A stretch of 64,000 nt of DNA. It comes from Mesostigma viride (taxonomy: Eukaryota; Streptophyta; Mesostigmatophyceae; Mesostigmatales; Mesostigmataceae). Below the pieces are notes generated by a model. That model searched no databases. It had not been told where the DNA came from and saw nothing but the letters and a program-made list of their open reading frames with translations. Shown here piece by piece: positions 36,222-59,913 of the stretch. The stretch covers positions 367,501-431,500 of the forward strand of contig RPFO01000406.1 in assembly GCA_009746045.1 (NCBI GenBank), in the 5' to 3' direction. A program made the position numbers and the translations under genes. Within the stretch, counting starts at the first letter, position 1. Each line of letters starts with the position of its first letter.

Positions 36222-37148
36222 CTACAGTGTCCTCTCCACATCAGGTGGGAGAAAACCACCTCCCGGCAACAGGCATTGGCGCATCAAATCTCATACACTC
36301 ATCTGAAGTTAGATTGTCAAAAAGCTTTAGTTTCCAAATTGGGAATCAAGGGTGCGCAACGTTCATTCGGTGTAAAGTAAGGTCGAACTTCCATAGCTGC
36401 CAGACCATTATTTCGTGCAACACTGGCAACGAAGTGCAGAACGGGAAACCTAATGCCGCAGGCCGCAACGCAGGATGTTGCACCTTTTGCGCGGGAAGAG
36501 TTTGCCGCGTGTCCGAGTCGCAAGATCCGGCCCCGTTGGGCCGAGGCCGTCGCCCCGTCCGGCCGCCCCACCCGCGAGACCCGCTTGCCGGCCGCCGGGG
36601 CCTGAAACTCAGGCCGGCCCGGCCTTCCGCATGCCGATCGACCCTCATCAGGGAACCTGGTCTGCATTACCTGGCCGTGGTGGTGTTCCCAAGACTCAAA
36701 TTCCAAGACTTTACAAACACACAATAACTGGTCCAGGTGTCCTTAACAATAAGGTCGATTGGCTCGTTCCATGATCGACGTAGTCAGTCGATCACGTGAT
36801 GATGTGGACCGACATGGGGCCATGCATGACTGATAGAGTTGCGCATCACATGTGGGCATGTCAGTAGACCATGTCGCTGTAAGCTGGAAAAGTTTCCATC
36901 ATGGTTATGCTCTTGCTGGTGATCGAATCAATGTCGATCTGCGAGGACATGAAATGAAAGCTACGTTGACAAATTCGGTACTGAAATTACTGAGCACAAA
37001 CGCATGGCCTAACAAGATGCATGCCTGTGCACCCGTGGCAGCTGGGTTGTTCACCCACCATTAGCACTTGCATGCTTCGTAACAAGGGCCACAACATACG
37101 CGCGCACCCACGTACTTCGATCTATAGCGAATCTATGTGCAGGGCTCC
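36222..37148. other. Intergenic, upstream of exonuclease gene
   Basis: Presumed promoter of the minus-strand exonuclease gene. A very GC-rich patch (about 36530-36640) resembles neither a gene nor a recognised element. No coding sequence seen. Confidence 0.4.
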
Positions 37149-37474
37149 ATTGCAGGCCATGCACATAGATGGCAGCAGGCTGTGCAGAACAAGAAGAGGT
37201 GGAAAGCGATTGTCCAGGCTCACACGCCAGCCCCTGTGGGCAAACCCCCTCCCCCCAAGAGGAAGGGGCGCTTTGCTGAGTAGAGTAGCTAGGGTTTTCA
37301 TAGATTAGATTAGCTCAGAGTTAGATTGAGATAGGTTTCGCGGCTTCGCCCACCTCCATCCATCCAGCAAAGAATATGTGCTACATGATCTCCCAACGGA
37401 GTCATGCCAGTTATAATTTAATTTAATTTAATTTTTAATTAATTAATTTATTAATTTTTAATTGCAGGCCATGC
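37149..37474 (+). mobile_element. 5'-truncated LINE of a related subfamily, 14-bp TSD
   Basis: ATTGCAGGCCATGC is duplicated at 37149-37162 and 37461-37474. The 298-bp body starts inside the ORF2 C-terminus: the frame W-K-A-I-V-Q-A ... P-V-G-K-P-P-P-P-K-R-K-G-R-F-A-E ends in a stop at about 37273. This parallels the W-A-Q-V-I-E-D ... P-V-G-K-R-P-R tail of the full-length LINE. After it come CATCCATCC, a hairpin (37384-37406) and an AATTTAATTTAA-type tail. Confidence 0.88.
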
Positions 37475-37713
37475 TTGTGCAATTGCAAGAGGAAAAATCC
37501 TTTGTGAATCCATGTTAATACACTTTCTGACCAGTTGTCTCTTTATACTTTCCACTGATAAATGTCCACAAAAGCAATAAGTAGTTGGCTCGTTGATTAG
37601 GTTGGTAAACTGCACAAGGGTGCAACGAACTGCACCAGGCAACGAAGCCCTTCGCAAAAATAGCTATCCAGCATTGCTTCATGGGACATGCTTCTGGCAG
37701 GCGCCCACAGGCC

Positions 37714-48986
<11,273 letters not shown>

Positions 48987-49838
48987 CCTGCTGAACCGCA
49001 ACCAATTCTATTTTGACAAAATATGGCTCGCAAATTTCCTAGAAGTGCTCTTAGAAAAGCAGAAGCGACGGAAGAGACAGGCTCGTCGAGTCTAACTACT
49101 TCCTAACGACGAGGCAAGCAGTGCAGCTGATATACATGGCGGACATTGCAATACGAGACAAATACAGCTCCCTAGTCCTGTAACCTTTTTTACGTGTTCT
49201 AAGTATTGACCTGGCTCGCCCGTTCGTGCCAATTCTTGCACAGTTCACGGTGCACAAGCTTCTCGATCTTCCGCGCGGCCAGAAATAACTGCTATCATCG
49301 CATGATCATCCAAGGGATCATCGGCCTTTTTTTCCCCAAAACTCTATCCTCTGTAAAAATTTGCCTTGTGGTTAGAAGTTTAAGTAGATGTGTGTTTGCA
49401 AACACAGTAAAATTGCTCTTAAAAACTTTTTAGTTTTGGCTACGTCAGAAAAAATATCTTAAATAATTTCCTTTATCACTTTCTTTGAAGTTTTTTTTGG
49501 GCCGTTTGCGGCCGCCACGCAGCCCCAAAATTTTTTTAAGCTTTCCCTCGCTTGTATACTTGCGGAGCTACTTGCGGTCTCTCATGACTTGGCGGTATCT
49601 GATGACTTGCGCGCTCGCCCGCTCAGCTAGCCGTCTACTTGCGGAGCGCCCGGCCCAGGGGCAGGGATGCACACGCACGCACCAAACACCAAACGGATGC
49701 GACTGGCTCCCGCTCCCTCGCGTTTTGCCTTAGCCCGGCGGCCATTTCCCGGCACTGTGAGGTAGGGTGTGCGGTAGCGGGATAGCAAGGACTGTTCGCC
49801 CCCGGTGTGTTGACAACCGGTTTGGAACTGCAGTGAGG
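48987..49838. other. Divergent intergenic region between WDR92 and Toc75
   Basis: An 852-bp head-to-head spacer that must hold both promoters. It contains T-rich stretches and a CGGCCGCC-type GC patch near 49510. No motif is strong enough to name and no gene is seen. Confidence 0.45.
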
Positions 49839-52800
49839 ATGGCCGCCACAGCGAGTGCCTGCTCGCTAGGGTCTTCGCTGCGCAGCTGCCCGTCTCCTCA
49901 GGCATCAGCACGGTAGGGATTGCAGTGCTCACGTAAAGTTACCTTATCGGCAGGTTCAGTTTTTGTGCATTGCCGTGGTCGGTTGGAAACTTTTTCTTTA
50001 TTTTGCGAAGAAGCAGCTGGGTTTTATTACGAATGGCTAGCAGGGAAAGCTTGCCCAGGCACGTACCATTCCCGCGTAGGAAGTCGTGCATTGCGCGCGC
50101 TATAATGTCCTGTCACCTCATTAGTGCTCACGTGTTCCGCGCCGTTATCGTCGTGCAGTTTGGAAGCTAATTCCACCTCAAAGGATGGGTCGCGGCCAGC
50201 CGTTTCTTCATCGAAGGCGCAGCAGCGCGCTATCCTCCAGCGGCGCATTGCGGCCGTAGTGGCAGGGTCGGCCGCAGGTTTTTCTGGCTTTGGCGCACCT
50301 TTAGCTCAACTTGCGGGTGGAAATGGCGGCGGTGGCTTCGGGGGGTTCTGGAATAATGGTGGCGGTGGGGGTGGGGGTGGAGGAGGTGGTTTTGGCTGGT
50401 CCAGCGGAGATGCTTTCAGCAAATGGATAATGGGGATTGACACTGGCGTAGCCCGCGCCGACGAGGGGGAAGAAGGCATCGACTCCTTTTACTGCGAAGG
50501 CTTGAAGGCAAACAACCTCATCAGCGGCCCGGGCGTGCCCACCGCGGAGGAGCTGTTTGACTCGCTGCAGTGCCAACCAGGGAAGACATGCACGCGCGCG
50601 GACGTGAATGCGGATTTAAACACTCTGCTGAGCACCGGTCTATTCCAAAAGGTATGCTGAATGGGAGCGCAGGCTTTTTCCCCCCCTACCTTGAGAAGAA
50701 GTGTCTAGATGTGCAATCTTGTATATTCATGTCCTATTGGATGTTTAGTCTGACAGGGCCTATTTTTATTCATGAATGTAAAACCTAGTTTGGCATGTTA
50801 GAACAGGAATGCTGTCTTGGGGCACGGCAATTGCTGTTGTTGCCAATGTGGTGCGCTCGGACGTAATATTTTATACGTATGATGTATCTATAACCTGCTC
50901 ATATCTTTTTGCGGTAGTTCCTGTACCTACGTGTAATACAGCATTTGGATAAACCGAGCATGCTCTGAGGTTCGTGATGCAGTATGAGGGCTTTGACATA
51001 TGTAGCCTGAACCATACCATGAAAACCGTGGTCGGGCGAAATGTATTGCAGCCATGTGCCACTGCCCTTATTGCGCAGGATAGCTATCAAAGGCCTTTTG
51101 GATGGCTCTACTTATGGGCTTGGATGGCTCTATGGGTTAGTCACGGGCTCATCAAGGGGAATGCTAGGTTCTGGTTGTGTTAACGGTGATGGTGTACGTC
51201 ACCAGAGGCTATGCCAAGTTCGAATAGCTTGGCCGGGCTTTGCCTAGCATTGCCAAATCTAGGCTTGACACAAATGGCAACCCCTTCTACTAAAAGGGGT
51301 AGGCTTCCCTGGTCCTAGAGAAGGTTGGTTGATGTTATCAAGGAGGAGCAGGCGCCCACTCAGCTGTGCCACGGCGGGTCCGTATGCCCATGATGGGCCG
51401 TATGCCCGCGCCCACTCTCTGTAGCCAGATTTGGGCCGTATGCCTGGCCAACCCGGGGGGTTCCAGCTCGACACATGGTTAGTGTACATTGAGTAGGGAG
51501 AACATGACAAGGAGAGGCAGGCAGGCAGGCAGGGTGGGATGCATGCATGCGGTTCGCAGCAAGAAATAAAGCATCACTGGTGAAATCAGTGTGCGTGCGA
51601 GTGCTTCGAACCACAGTATGCGTGCGAAGACAGCTTGCCTGCCTGTCTTGCCAGCCAGCAGCTCTGGCATGGCGGATGATGGTTTAGCTTGAGGCTAGGT
51701 CAGTCGCCGCAGAGGTCGTACTGTTCGCTGCAGCTTTGATGCGAACGCCATTAAACTGTTGACAGTGCAGCCTTGATTGGGTTGTGCGCATGTCTAGTTT
51801 GCTGCTGCATAGTGGCTTCATGGGGGGAACTTTTTTCACCAAGTACTTTGTAAATGTTGGTGTGCAAATCTTCCTTGTATTGGGCCTTGCTGTCACATGT
51901 GACTGGTGCTTGTTCATGTGTAGCCTGTTTGCCAGCTAGTTTCTTGTTCATATGCCTTCGATTGGGAGTGTGGGAGGATGGGAATACCTGGAAATGGAGA
52001 AATTGGGGAAATGCTAACCCCGAGAGTACCTGGATGGGAGGGAATGATATTATGAAAGCGTACATGTGTGCTCATCATTCTAGAAAAATGTCCGTTTCTT
52101 TGTATGTGTGTGTGTGTCTCAGCATGCAAGCAGGTGATCCTCCAGGTTTGCTTGCATATCGGTAGTTGCAACCGCCTTTGGACTTGTTTGCCATTGGACT
52201 GCTCAGGGTCTAGGATCGACAGTCCCTCGTCCCTGTGCCCGTCCCCTCTTTCTATTTCCCCTTCTTGACCCCCCCCGCCCCAGGTGGGCTTGGAGGTGGA
52301 AAATCCATCTGAACACGACTTGCCTCTCTGTTGCCCTTCCTCCCCATCCGCCCTTTATTGCCCTCGTCTTGGTCCCTGTCCCACCCCCACATGGAGGTGG
52401 AGGAGGAAAATCCAGTGAGATACATTACTAACATCAAATGTCCTACTCTCCTGCTCCATTTCCTCCATGGCTCCCCTTCCTTTTCCTTTTCCCCCAGGTG
52501 GACGTGGAGGTGGAGCCCACGGGCACCGGCTACGTGGTGGTGTTCACCTTCCGCGAGAAGGTGTGGACGGGCATGAAGTCGTTCAAGGTCAGCGGCTCCT
52601 CCCGCCTGCCGCAGGAGGTGTGCGACAAGGTGCTCAAGGAGGCCCAGAAGTCCAAGTGGACGACCGTCCGCGTGCTGGCGCAGGTGAGCATACTGCACTT
52701 GCTTCTTTTGTGGGGTGGTTGGTGTCTTACATCAGAATACACACTGTCATGCATTCCTGTAGCGGGCGACCGTGTGCATGCTCGCGCAGGTGAGCGCATC

Positions 52801-55800
52801 CCGCAGTTGTCCATAATGTGTTTGTGCTTGGGCTTGTCGGTGTTCTATGTGTGGGCGCTCAAGTCCAAGCAGACAACCGTGCGTGTGAGCGCTTGCGCGT
52901 GTGTGGGCGTGCGTTGGTCTTTATGGGGACTCACTACTACGGAGCATACTACTAGGGAGTGCGCTACTAGGGCGCAAGTGAGGAGGACAGGTCGTGTGTT
53001 CCACAACACGGTGACAAGCAGAGCATCTCCTGAGCGTGTGTTCCGCTCTATGGCGAGCTGGTCATCACCTGGTCGCTTTGGGGATGCCAGAAGCGTGACA
53101 TTGTAGAAGCCCGTGCTCACCGACAACCTCCCCCTTCGTCCCCCCCACCCCCACCCCCACTCCCTCTCTCTTACTAGGATTCCTCGTTTCTTCCCCCCCC
53201 CCTCCCCCCCCCAGTCCAAGGCGATGATCCACAACCACAACCACCCTCCCTCGCTTTAACACTTCCCCCCCCCCCCCCCCCTATGTTCCCCCATACAGCA
53301 ATCTTTTCCCCCACCCCCCTTCAGGCCAAGACGATGATCGAGGAGTGGTACCTAACACATGCTCCCCCCCCCCCCCCCCTATAAACAATCTCCCCTCCTT
53401 CCCAACCCCCAAACCCCCCAGGCCAAGACGATGATCGAGGAGTGGTACCAGGAGCGCGGCTTTGTCTTTGGCACGGTCGCCTCGTTTGACGGGATGGAGA
53501 ACGGCAAGGTCACCGCGCAGATCACGGAGGGAGAGATCACCAAGGTTGACCTGTGCTTCATCGACCCCAACGGCAACCTGACTGGCCAGGGGCAGGTGAG
53601 CGGGGGCAAGTGCTTGGCACTTTAAGAGGGGGCCAGGGCAATAGGTTTCCATTTGTAGAGCCCAGGTGTAGGTAGGAATGGAAGATGAGAGCCCAACGGG
53701 AAGCTGACCGAGCAGGGGCAGGTGCGAGGATGGTGGTGATCAGAGAATGTGCGGGCATGGTGGTAGTTGTGGCATTATATACGTCATGTATGACTGATGA
53801 CCGCACCATACCTTAATTATCGCCCCGGTCTGATGACCGCACAATTGTCTGGTGGGCCGGTAAGGATAGTTAGGGCCCTGAGCTCCAGGAAGACCTCCAG
53901 GAAGCCCGGGAAAAACACCTTTTAAGCTATCCTGGTAAATGGCCTGTAGTCCTTCTCGCACCGCGGACCGTGTCCCTGTGCGCGTGCATGCCAGCGTTCC
54001 GAACAATGCTTGCTCTGCGCTTCGAACGATGTGTGAATGCGTCTTGCCTGTGTTCCCCCTCTTGTCACGTTTGTCGCTTGTGTGCTTGTTTGTGCAACCC
54101 CAGACCAAGCCGCACGTGATCAAGCGCGAGCTGCCCTTCAAGGTGGGCGAGCTGTACAACATCGAGGACGGCAAGACCGCGCTGCGCGACATCTTCCTGC
54201 TGCAGCTCTTCGACAACGTGCAGGTGAGGGCAAGGGGAGCAGAAGAGGCAGGAAGGGGGAGAGGGGAGGGCAAGGGAAGCAGAAGAGACAGGTAGGGGGG
54301 AGGGGAGGGATGTAGCGCTTGGGGGCGGCAAGACCATGATACCTGTTCAACAACGCGCAGGTGAGGAAAGGGGGGGGGGGGGTTAGGGAGGGAAGGCAGT
54401 GGCAATTGAGGAAATCTGTCGTGGAACGAGCAGAGCATGGGCTGTGATCTCTGATGCATGACTGAGCGACAGGTATGTTCTTCGCAGTACTCTTTTTTCC
54501 ATTTTCCTTTGGGTGGGGCATTCGTCAATTAACAGGACATGGCGTGGCGCATGGCTTGTGCAACCACCCAGGCGGTCCCCTAATGGCATGTGTGGCAATG
54601 TGGCTTATCCTTACATTTGCAATGGTTGGCTTATCCTTGCGAACGCGCCACCCTGTCAGGTTGTCCCCAAGCCAGACGAGAAGGACCCGCAAAAGGTGGC
54701 GGTCGACATCATGCTGCGCGAGCGGCCCATGTCCACCGCCGAGGTGGAGGCAGAGTGGAGCCTCGCGCCGGGGGCGAAGGGGCGGCCCACGCTGGTAGGT
54801 GGACCCATGCCATACTACCCAAGAAACGTTGGATGCAGTCTCTTTCACGTGGCAGTTGACCAGGACTTTGAACCACCTTAGCGGGCTTTTATGTTGTCTC
54901 GCCAGCTTTACGGCGCTAGAGTAGTACAATCCAGGGCCTCTGTGGGGAGCTTCACCGGTTGGCCCCGTTGAGTAAGCTGTTTCGTCATGCTGCTTTTCTC
55001 TTGGCTGGTCGTGGGGTCACTAAATGGATAGTAGCAGGACTGTGGTAAGATAAGATTCTTGGAATGTTTTCGCCCGTGCAGCGAGGCAAGGAGCACAGTG
55101 GGGAGGGGGACAGATTTTTCTTAAACGGCATGGGCTGGAATGGGGTGGCAGGGTGGCAGCGTCATGAATGTGACCTCGTGTTTTTCATGGGAGTCCCTAG
55201 GGAGAATGAAAGTTAAAACGCCCTTCTGTTTGTGCCTCGAATATTCCCCTGCCTCTCCGCTTTCGTCTTCAGCAGACACATCATGGGCCAAGTTGGTCAT
55301 CCCCACATGTATTGAGATGATGGACTTGTTAGTTTCATGCGGCGAAAGCCCTGTTCTGAGTGCCTGTATTCACCTCCCTTTGCACTCTTATTTGTCCCCG
55401 CTGCGCTCCCTGTTCGCCAGGTGTCCATCCGCCCCGGCGGCAGCGTCTTCTTCGAGCACCGCAACCTGCAGGGCGAGGGCCGCCAGCTGTACGGGAGCGT
55501 GTCGACCAGCAACTTCTTCGCGCCGCAGGACGACCTGGGCTACAAGGTGGAGTACTGCAGGCCGTACCTGTGGGGCGACAAGGACCCCAAGCGCACCTCG
55601 CTGCGCGTGTCGGCGTTTAACAGCCGCAAGCTGTCCGCGGTGTTTGCAGGCGGGGATGACCTGCCGGCGCTCTGGGTGGATCGCGCGGGTGTCAAGGTCG
55701 CGCTGTCCGAGGTGAGGAGTGAGCCTTAATGCTGTTGTTCGTCACTTTTTTTATCTACGATGGCTGGGCTCCTTTATATGTGGTGATGGCACATATGAGA

Positions 55801-57423
55801 GATGATTTTAAGGTGGTGTGGATGATGGCGTAGTTTTTTTCTGGTGCCCCGCTTACCACCGCTCCAGGTTGAATAATAGTTATGAAAATCAGCATCAGCA
55901 GCAATTGCTGCCGCCTCTCTAGATCAGATTTTGTTTTCTCTTCCTTCTTGCCAATAACTTTTGTCTTTCATGTATAGATCCCAACTTTCATTTCCCCCAC
56001 AGACGCTACCACGTTTTTCAAGGCTCCTGCGCTTTCCTTTTCCTTCCCCCTGAACTGCCCTCGCGGTTCTCCTCTCCTACACGCCTTCCTTCCCCCCTTC
56101 CTACCCCACAACTGGACTCTCCTGCCCCTTCCCTGTTAACCCTGCGATGCTGTGTTTGTGTTTTATGCTCCCTTGCGCTTTTTCCTCCCCCCCCCTTCCC
56201 TAACCTCGCAGTCGTTCAACAAGCAGAGCAAGCTGACGTACGGCCTCGTGCTGGAGGAGATCACCAGCCGCGACGAGAGCGGCGGGGTCTGCGCCAAGGG
56301 CGCGCGTGCGCTGCCCAACGGGACACTGCTGGCGGACGGCCCCCCCACTGGTCTGGGAGAGACAGGAACAGACCGCGTCGCGTTCGTGCAGGCCAACCTC
56401 ACACGCGACAACACAAAGTTCATCAACGGGACGCCCATCGGGTCACGCGACATCTTCACGGTGAGGGAGGACAGGGGGACTGGCAGGACCAGATGTGTTA
56501 TGGTGTGTATATGTCTGGGAGGTGCTGAGATATTTTGCTGGTGAGAGAGACGAGATACGAACCATCGCCAGTACCAACTCTTTCATGTGAGGATAATGCT
56601 GCATGAATAAACTGTCGTCTGTGTGACATTCAAGTGGGCTTTGGATTAGTTTGTGCTTCTTTCTTCCTCCGGTGTCTTTCTGTCCTCTGGCTATGCTACG
56701 CTATTTATATCCCCATCCCATCCCCCCCAACACCCCAACCGCCCTCACACATCACACCATACCATCCCACACCCGTCTCCTGTTGACCTTTCCCCTCATC
56801 TCAACATCCCGTACCCTCGACATCCCCTACCCTCCACCCCCCTAATTGAACCAAAGCTTTGGCGTGTTTATAAACGGTACTCATCTTTCTATCCCAATCG
56901 CCCGCACACATCACAACACCCTGCTACCCAGGTGGACCAAAGCTTCGGTGTGGGCACCGGCAACCCCTTCTTCAACCGCCACACCGCGTCCCTCACCCGC
57001 TTCCTCAAGGTCCGCAAGCCCAAGCCACGCTCGTCCGCGCCCCCGACCGTGCTCGTCCTCCACGCCCGCTACGGCGGCTGCATCGGCGACCTGGCGTCCT
57101 ACGACTCGTTCACGCTCGGCGGCCCCTACAGCGTCCGCGGGTTCAACGTGGGAGAGCTGGGTGCTGCCCGTCGCTTCCTCGAGGTCGCGACCGAGCTGCG
57201 TGTCCCCGTCCTGGGCAAGCACGCGTACGTCTTCTACGAGCACGGCACCGACCTGGGCTCCTCCTCGGAGGTGCGCGGCAACCCGACGGCCTATTTCCGG
57301 CGCGCGGGCAGCGGCTCGTCGTATGGATGCGGCCTCAAGCTGGGCGCCGTGCGCGCCGAGTACGCGGTGGACGGCAACATGGGCGACGGGGCCTTCTTCA
57401 TGCGCTTCGGCGAGCGGTTCTAG
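49839..57423 (+). CDS. TOC75: Chloroplast outer-envelope import channel Toc75 (Omp85 family), 9 exons
   Basis: Exons 49839-49912, 50159-50651, 52498-52683, 53422-53595, 54104-54223, 54660-54794, 55421-55711, 56212-56460 and 56932-57423 join exactly in phase and give 737 residues, close to plant Toc75 (about 800). The N-terminus is a Ser/Ala/Arg-rich transit peptide, followed by a Gly-rich segment with eleven consecutive glycines (92-102), as in plant Toc75 where it directs the protein to the outer envelope. A likely second cleavage lies near A-R-A-D-E (123-127). POTRA-like repeats follow: the first starts at F-Y-C-E-G-L (about 131), with P-K-P-D-E-K-D in a later one. The C-terminal half is a beta-barrel with the Omp85 L6 signature V-R-G-F (642-645) and a terminal phenylalanine. 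It forms the channel that imports nuclear-encoded preproteins. The Kozak-like context GAGGATGGCC supports the start. Confidence 0.94.
52284..52530 (+). repeat. Three copies of the Toc75 exon 3 start
   Basis: CAGGTGGGCTTGGAGGTGGA (acceptor-like, start 52284), a copy at about 52390 (ATGGAGGTGGAGGAGGAAAA, acceptor lost) and the real exon start at 52498 (GTGGACGTGGAGGTGGAG) are spaced about 107 bp apart. Confidence 0.8.
52640..52900 (+). repeat. Three copies of the Toc75 exon 3 end, about 106-bp period
   Basis: The real end (AAGTCCAAGTGGACGACCGT, donor 52684) is followed by a copy with an intact GCGCAG|GTGAGC donor at 52790 and a third copy from 52861 (AAGTCCAAGCAGACAACCGT). Offsets are 106 and 213 bp. 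Confidence 0.85.
53209..53456 (+). repeat. Three copies of the Toc75 exon 4 start
   Basis: Acceptor-like copies begin at 53215 (TCCAAGGCGATGATCCACAA) and 53325 (GCCAAGACGATGATCGAGGA, identical to the real start for about 30 bp). The true exon starts at 53422. Offsets are 110 and 97 bp, with poly-C tracts between. Confidence 0.92.
53565..53728 (+). repeat. Duplicated Toc75 exon 4 end
   Basis: The real end (P-N-G-N-L-T-G-Q-G-Q, donor 53596) is repeated 126 bp downstream as P-N-G-K-L-T-E-Q-G-Q with a donor-like GT at 53722. Confidence 0.9.
54170..54370 (+). repeat. Duplicated Toc75 exon 5 end
   Basis: GGCAAGACCGCGCTG ... TCGACAACGTGCAGGTGAGG (donor 54224) recurs 137 bp downstream as GGCAAGACCATGATACCTGT TCAACAACGCGCAG with GTGAGG at 54361. 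The interval also contains a 44-bp duplication of GGGCAAGGGRAGCAGAAGAG. Confidence 0.88.
56733..56960 (+). repeat. Duplicated Toc75 exon 9 start and acceptor region
   Basis: GAACCAAAGCTTTGGCGTG (56848-56866) mirrors the real exon start GGACCAAAGCTTCGGTGTG (56934-56952), 86 bp apart. The pyrimidine-rich leader (CCTCACACATCACACC) also occurs at about 56742 and 56902. Confidence 0.85.
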
Positions 57424-58639
57424 AGCGGCTCCAGAGCTCGGTTCTAGAGGGATGCGGGGTTGAATGTTCGTGGAGCGCTTTCAGCTGTCGTCCTGGGGCG
57501 CTGTTGCTCGGCAAGCGGCAACGGAGCGCTTGTGTGCGGTTGGACTGGTAGAATGCTGCTTGAGCGGTTTGGGGATGTGCCATGTGGGTATCCCTAGGGG
57601 GCTTCTGGAACGTGCCAGAGGGCTCCTGGACAACTTTCCGTGCGCTGCACAAGGTTTGTCCCTTGGACAGTTGCTTGAGGCCACGTTTGGAAACATGGTT
57701 GTTGGAGATTCATGGAGGTGGCCAGGGGGGTGCTGGGGGAGGTGCACTAAGGCCCACTGCCGCCTGGCCAGGACCGGCAGGGGTGTCCGGTAGCCAGCCG
57801 ACATTGTAACCTCGATGGATTGGTTGACTTGGGCGCTAAGATTGAGGAGAGCAGATGGGGGAAGTTCTGTTTTGCTGCCTGGGGCGAGCAGCAGTGACGG
57901 TTGCAGTTATTTGATGTCTCATTGATATGATCATTGGTTTCCTTGAGGCAGCTCAAGCCTGCTGGTTTCTCCATGTTGTGCTGTTCTATTCTGCAAGGGG
58001 TGGGATATCGCAAAGTATAGGGTGGCCCATCAGGAATGACTTGGATCCTGAACAGCACGGTCGAAACTTGCCGGAATAAAAACTGATGCCAGAATAAAAC
58101 CTGATGGGAGGCGTATGTTGATGTGTATGGTGGAACCGGTATGGATAGACTGGCTGCATTTTTTATGCGCTGAAACACGCTGGCATGGGCCTCTGTGCCA
58201 GGCGTAAACCTGCAGTGTTCTGGTGGCGGCTTGGGACTTGGTTGCATGGAGCTTTCGGCAGGATAAAATCGCAGGAGTCGGTTAGATTAGATCATTGAAT
58301 AACCACACAATAATGCTGGCATCATTGCCACTAGAGCTTTTGGCTGGCTAATTGCGATAAACAATGGTGCCTTGTCAAAGTTGTGTCGCTTTCAGCAACT
58401 CTTATATTTCTGCATCAATGTTCCCAAAAGGCAAAACTTTATCAACAAATGGCGAGCTATTGCGTGCAAGAGGTGCAACCTGGTCATGACATTGGTATAG
58501 CTAGAGCAGATTGTCCATGGTCAAAATGAGGATTTGTACGCGCAGACTTTCTTTCCCGCATTCTTAGGCACAGGCGCCTAGGCCTATAGATGGGCACCTG
58601 GCCCCGCGCCAGATCATGTAGACAGAACACATAGCTGTT
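57424..58639. other. 3' flank of Toc75
   Basis: 3' UTR and intergenic sequence. Only short, domain-free ORFs are present on both strands. No gene seen. Confidence 0.4.
57805..57809 (+). terminator. Candidate TGTAA polyadenylation signal of Toc75
   Basis: TGTAA, the usual chlorophyte polyadenylation motif, lies about 380 bp after the stop. A five-base motif is weak evidence on its own. Confidence 0.3.
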
Positions 58640-58972
58640 TCCGGCCCCACCGTCTAGGTCATCTAGTCGCTCTACACGTAAGCCAAGCATAATTTCAATG
58701 CATGTAAGGCTACACATTTCCATCTCCATTCATCGTCGTCAGAAAGCAACAAACGTGAAAACGCTAGCTGCCTAAATTTGAGATTCCGCGGACACAGAAA
58801 GTAAGAAAGCCCGTATTCTCATATCAAGGAGACAGCCAGCGCAGGCCAAAAATCGGGAGAATCCGGACCATGGTAGCTCAAGCCTGTCGTTATCTTGTTC
58901 GCGTTTTCGAGTCGTTCAGGATGATGAATATGAATGGAGATATCAAGGAGACAACCAGCGCAGGCCAGAAAT
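58640..58972 (+). repeat. Dispersed repeat copy 2 (partner at 21.9-22.0 kb)
   Basis: Contains CTAGTCGCTCT ... AAGGCTACACATTTCCATCT in the same orientation as the first copy, then TATCAAGGAGACAGCCAGCG and GAATCCGGACCATGGTAGCT in inverted orientation, and a second TATCAAGGAGACAACCAGCG at 58942. The mixed orientations suggest a rearranged or foldback element. Confidence 0.75.
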
Positions 58973-59166
58973 AGATATAGACGTCTCACTTCATAGACGT
59001 ACTAGCAGGCACAAAGTGCGCGTAGCCAGGGCACTTTGTCCTCACGTGGCGGGCCCTAGCTTGGCCATGGGCGGCAAGGCGCGCGGCCACCGCTGGACTT
59101 TCTTCGTGATAGGCTAGGCCTCGGCATGTGCTATGCGTCCAGGAGTTTAGTTGGCGTGGCTAATTT

Positions 59167-59908
59167 CTGTTATTACCACGTTAAGTTGTGATCGACGCCT
59201 AAAATTCGGCGTCGCAACTAGTTAACGTGGTAACGCAACTTACGGCCAGTAGCATTAGGCTAGCATTAGGCTAGCACCCCCTCCTCTCACGGACTTCTAC
59301 ACGGGATTCGACGCTCTCGTCAAGCCCGATCCAGCTGCAGCATGATCAAAGCCCCCCGAAGTCCATTTTCCTGTTTTTCCATACCAGACCGCTATTCTGA
59401 TTTGGCACGCCTATCTTTTTGATTTGGCACGCTATCTTCTCATGATTTTGTGAGAAAAGCAGGCTGCCGCAATATGCACGCCGCCCGCCGGGTGCAGCCA
59501 GCCAGCCACACAGTGCGTGCCAGTCGGTGCCTGCGTTTTACAGATACCACAAATGTGCCGTCATGTGTGCCCTGCATGCTACGTACCGCAGTCCGCAAGC
59601 TGCAAATTAATTGGAATTGCAAGGTTGCATTCATGCTTTTCACTAGTAATTGCTTGGAGGCGGGGACGTCTGCGCGCCAGTGGAGCTTGCGTACTTTGCC
59701 GCCTAAAGCCACATAGCGGGTCCGGACTTGGCATGCAAAAAGTGGCCTCCTGCGCGGCCAAAAATGGCCCGACACCTACAAATTGAGTCATTACCGCGTT
59801 AAGTTGCGATAGCACCGATGCCGCGATGGCACCGATGTTGCGGTCGCCACCCAAACTTTGGCATCGCAACTTTAACTTTAAAAACGCAACTTAACGCGGT
59901 AATGACTG
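59167..59908. mobile_element. Tc1/mariner-type MITE with hairpin termini, copy 2
   Basis: Collinear with 22671-23397 along its length, including CTCCTCTCACGGACTTCTA, the GCCGGGTGCAGCC core and the right end CGCGGTAATGACTG followed by TA. The left terminus is decayed (CTGTTATTACCACG). Both ends fold into local hairpins. No coding capacity seen. Confidence 0.85.
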
Positions 59909-59913
59909 TATAT

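Noticed and set aside
36480-36724. GC-rich minus-strand ORFs as a gene
   Set aside because: No recognisable domain, overlapping ORFs in several frames, and position in the presumed promoter.
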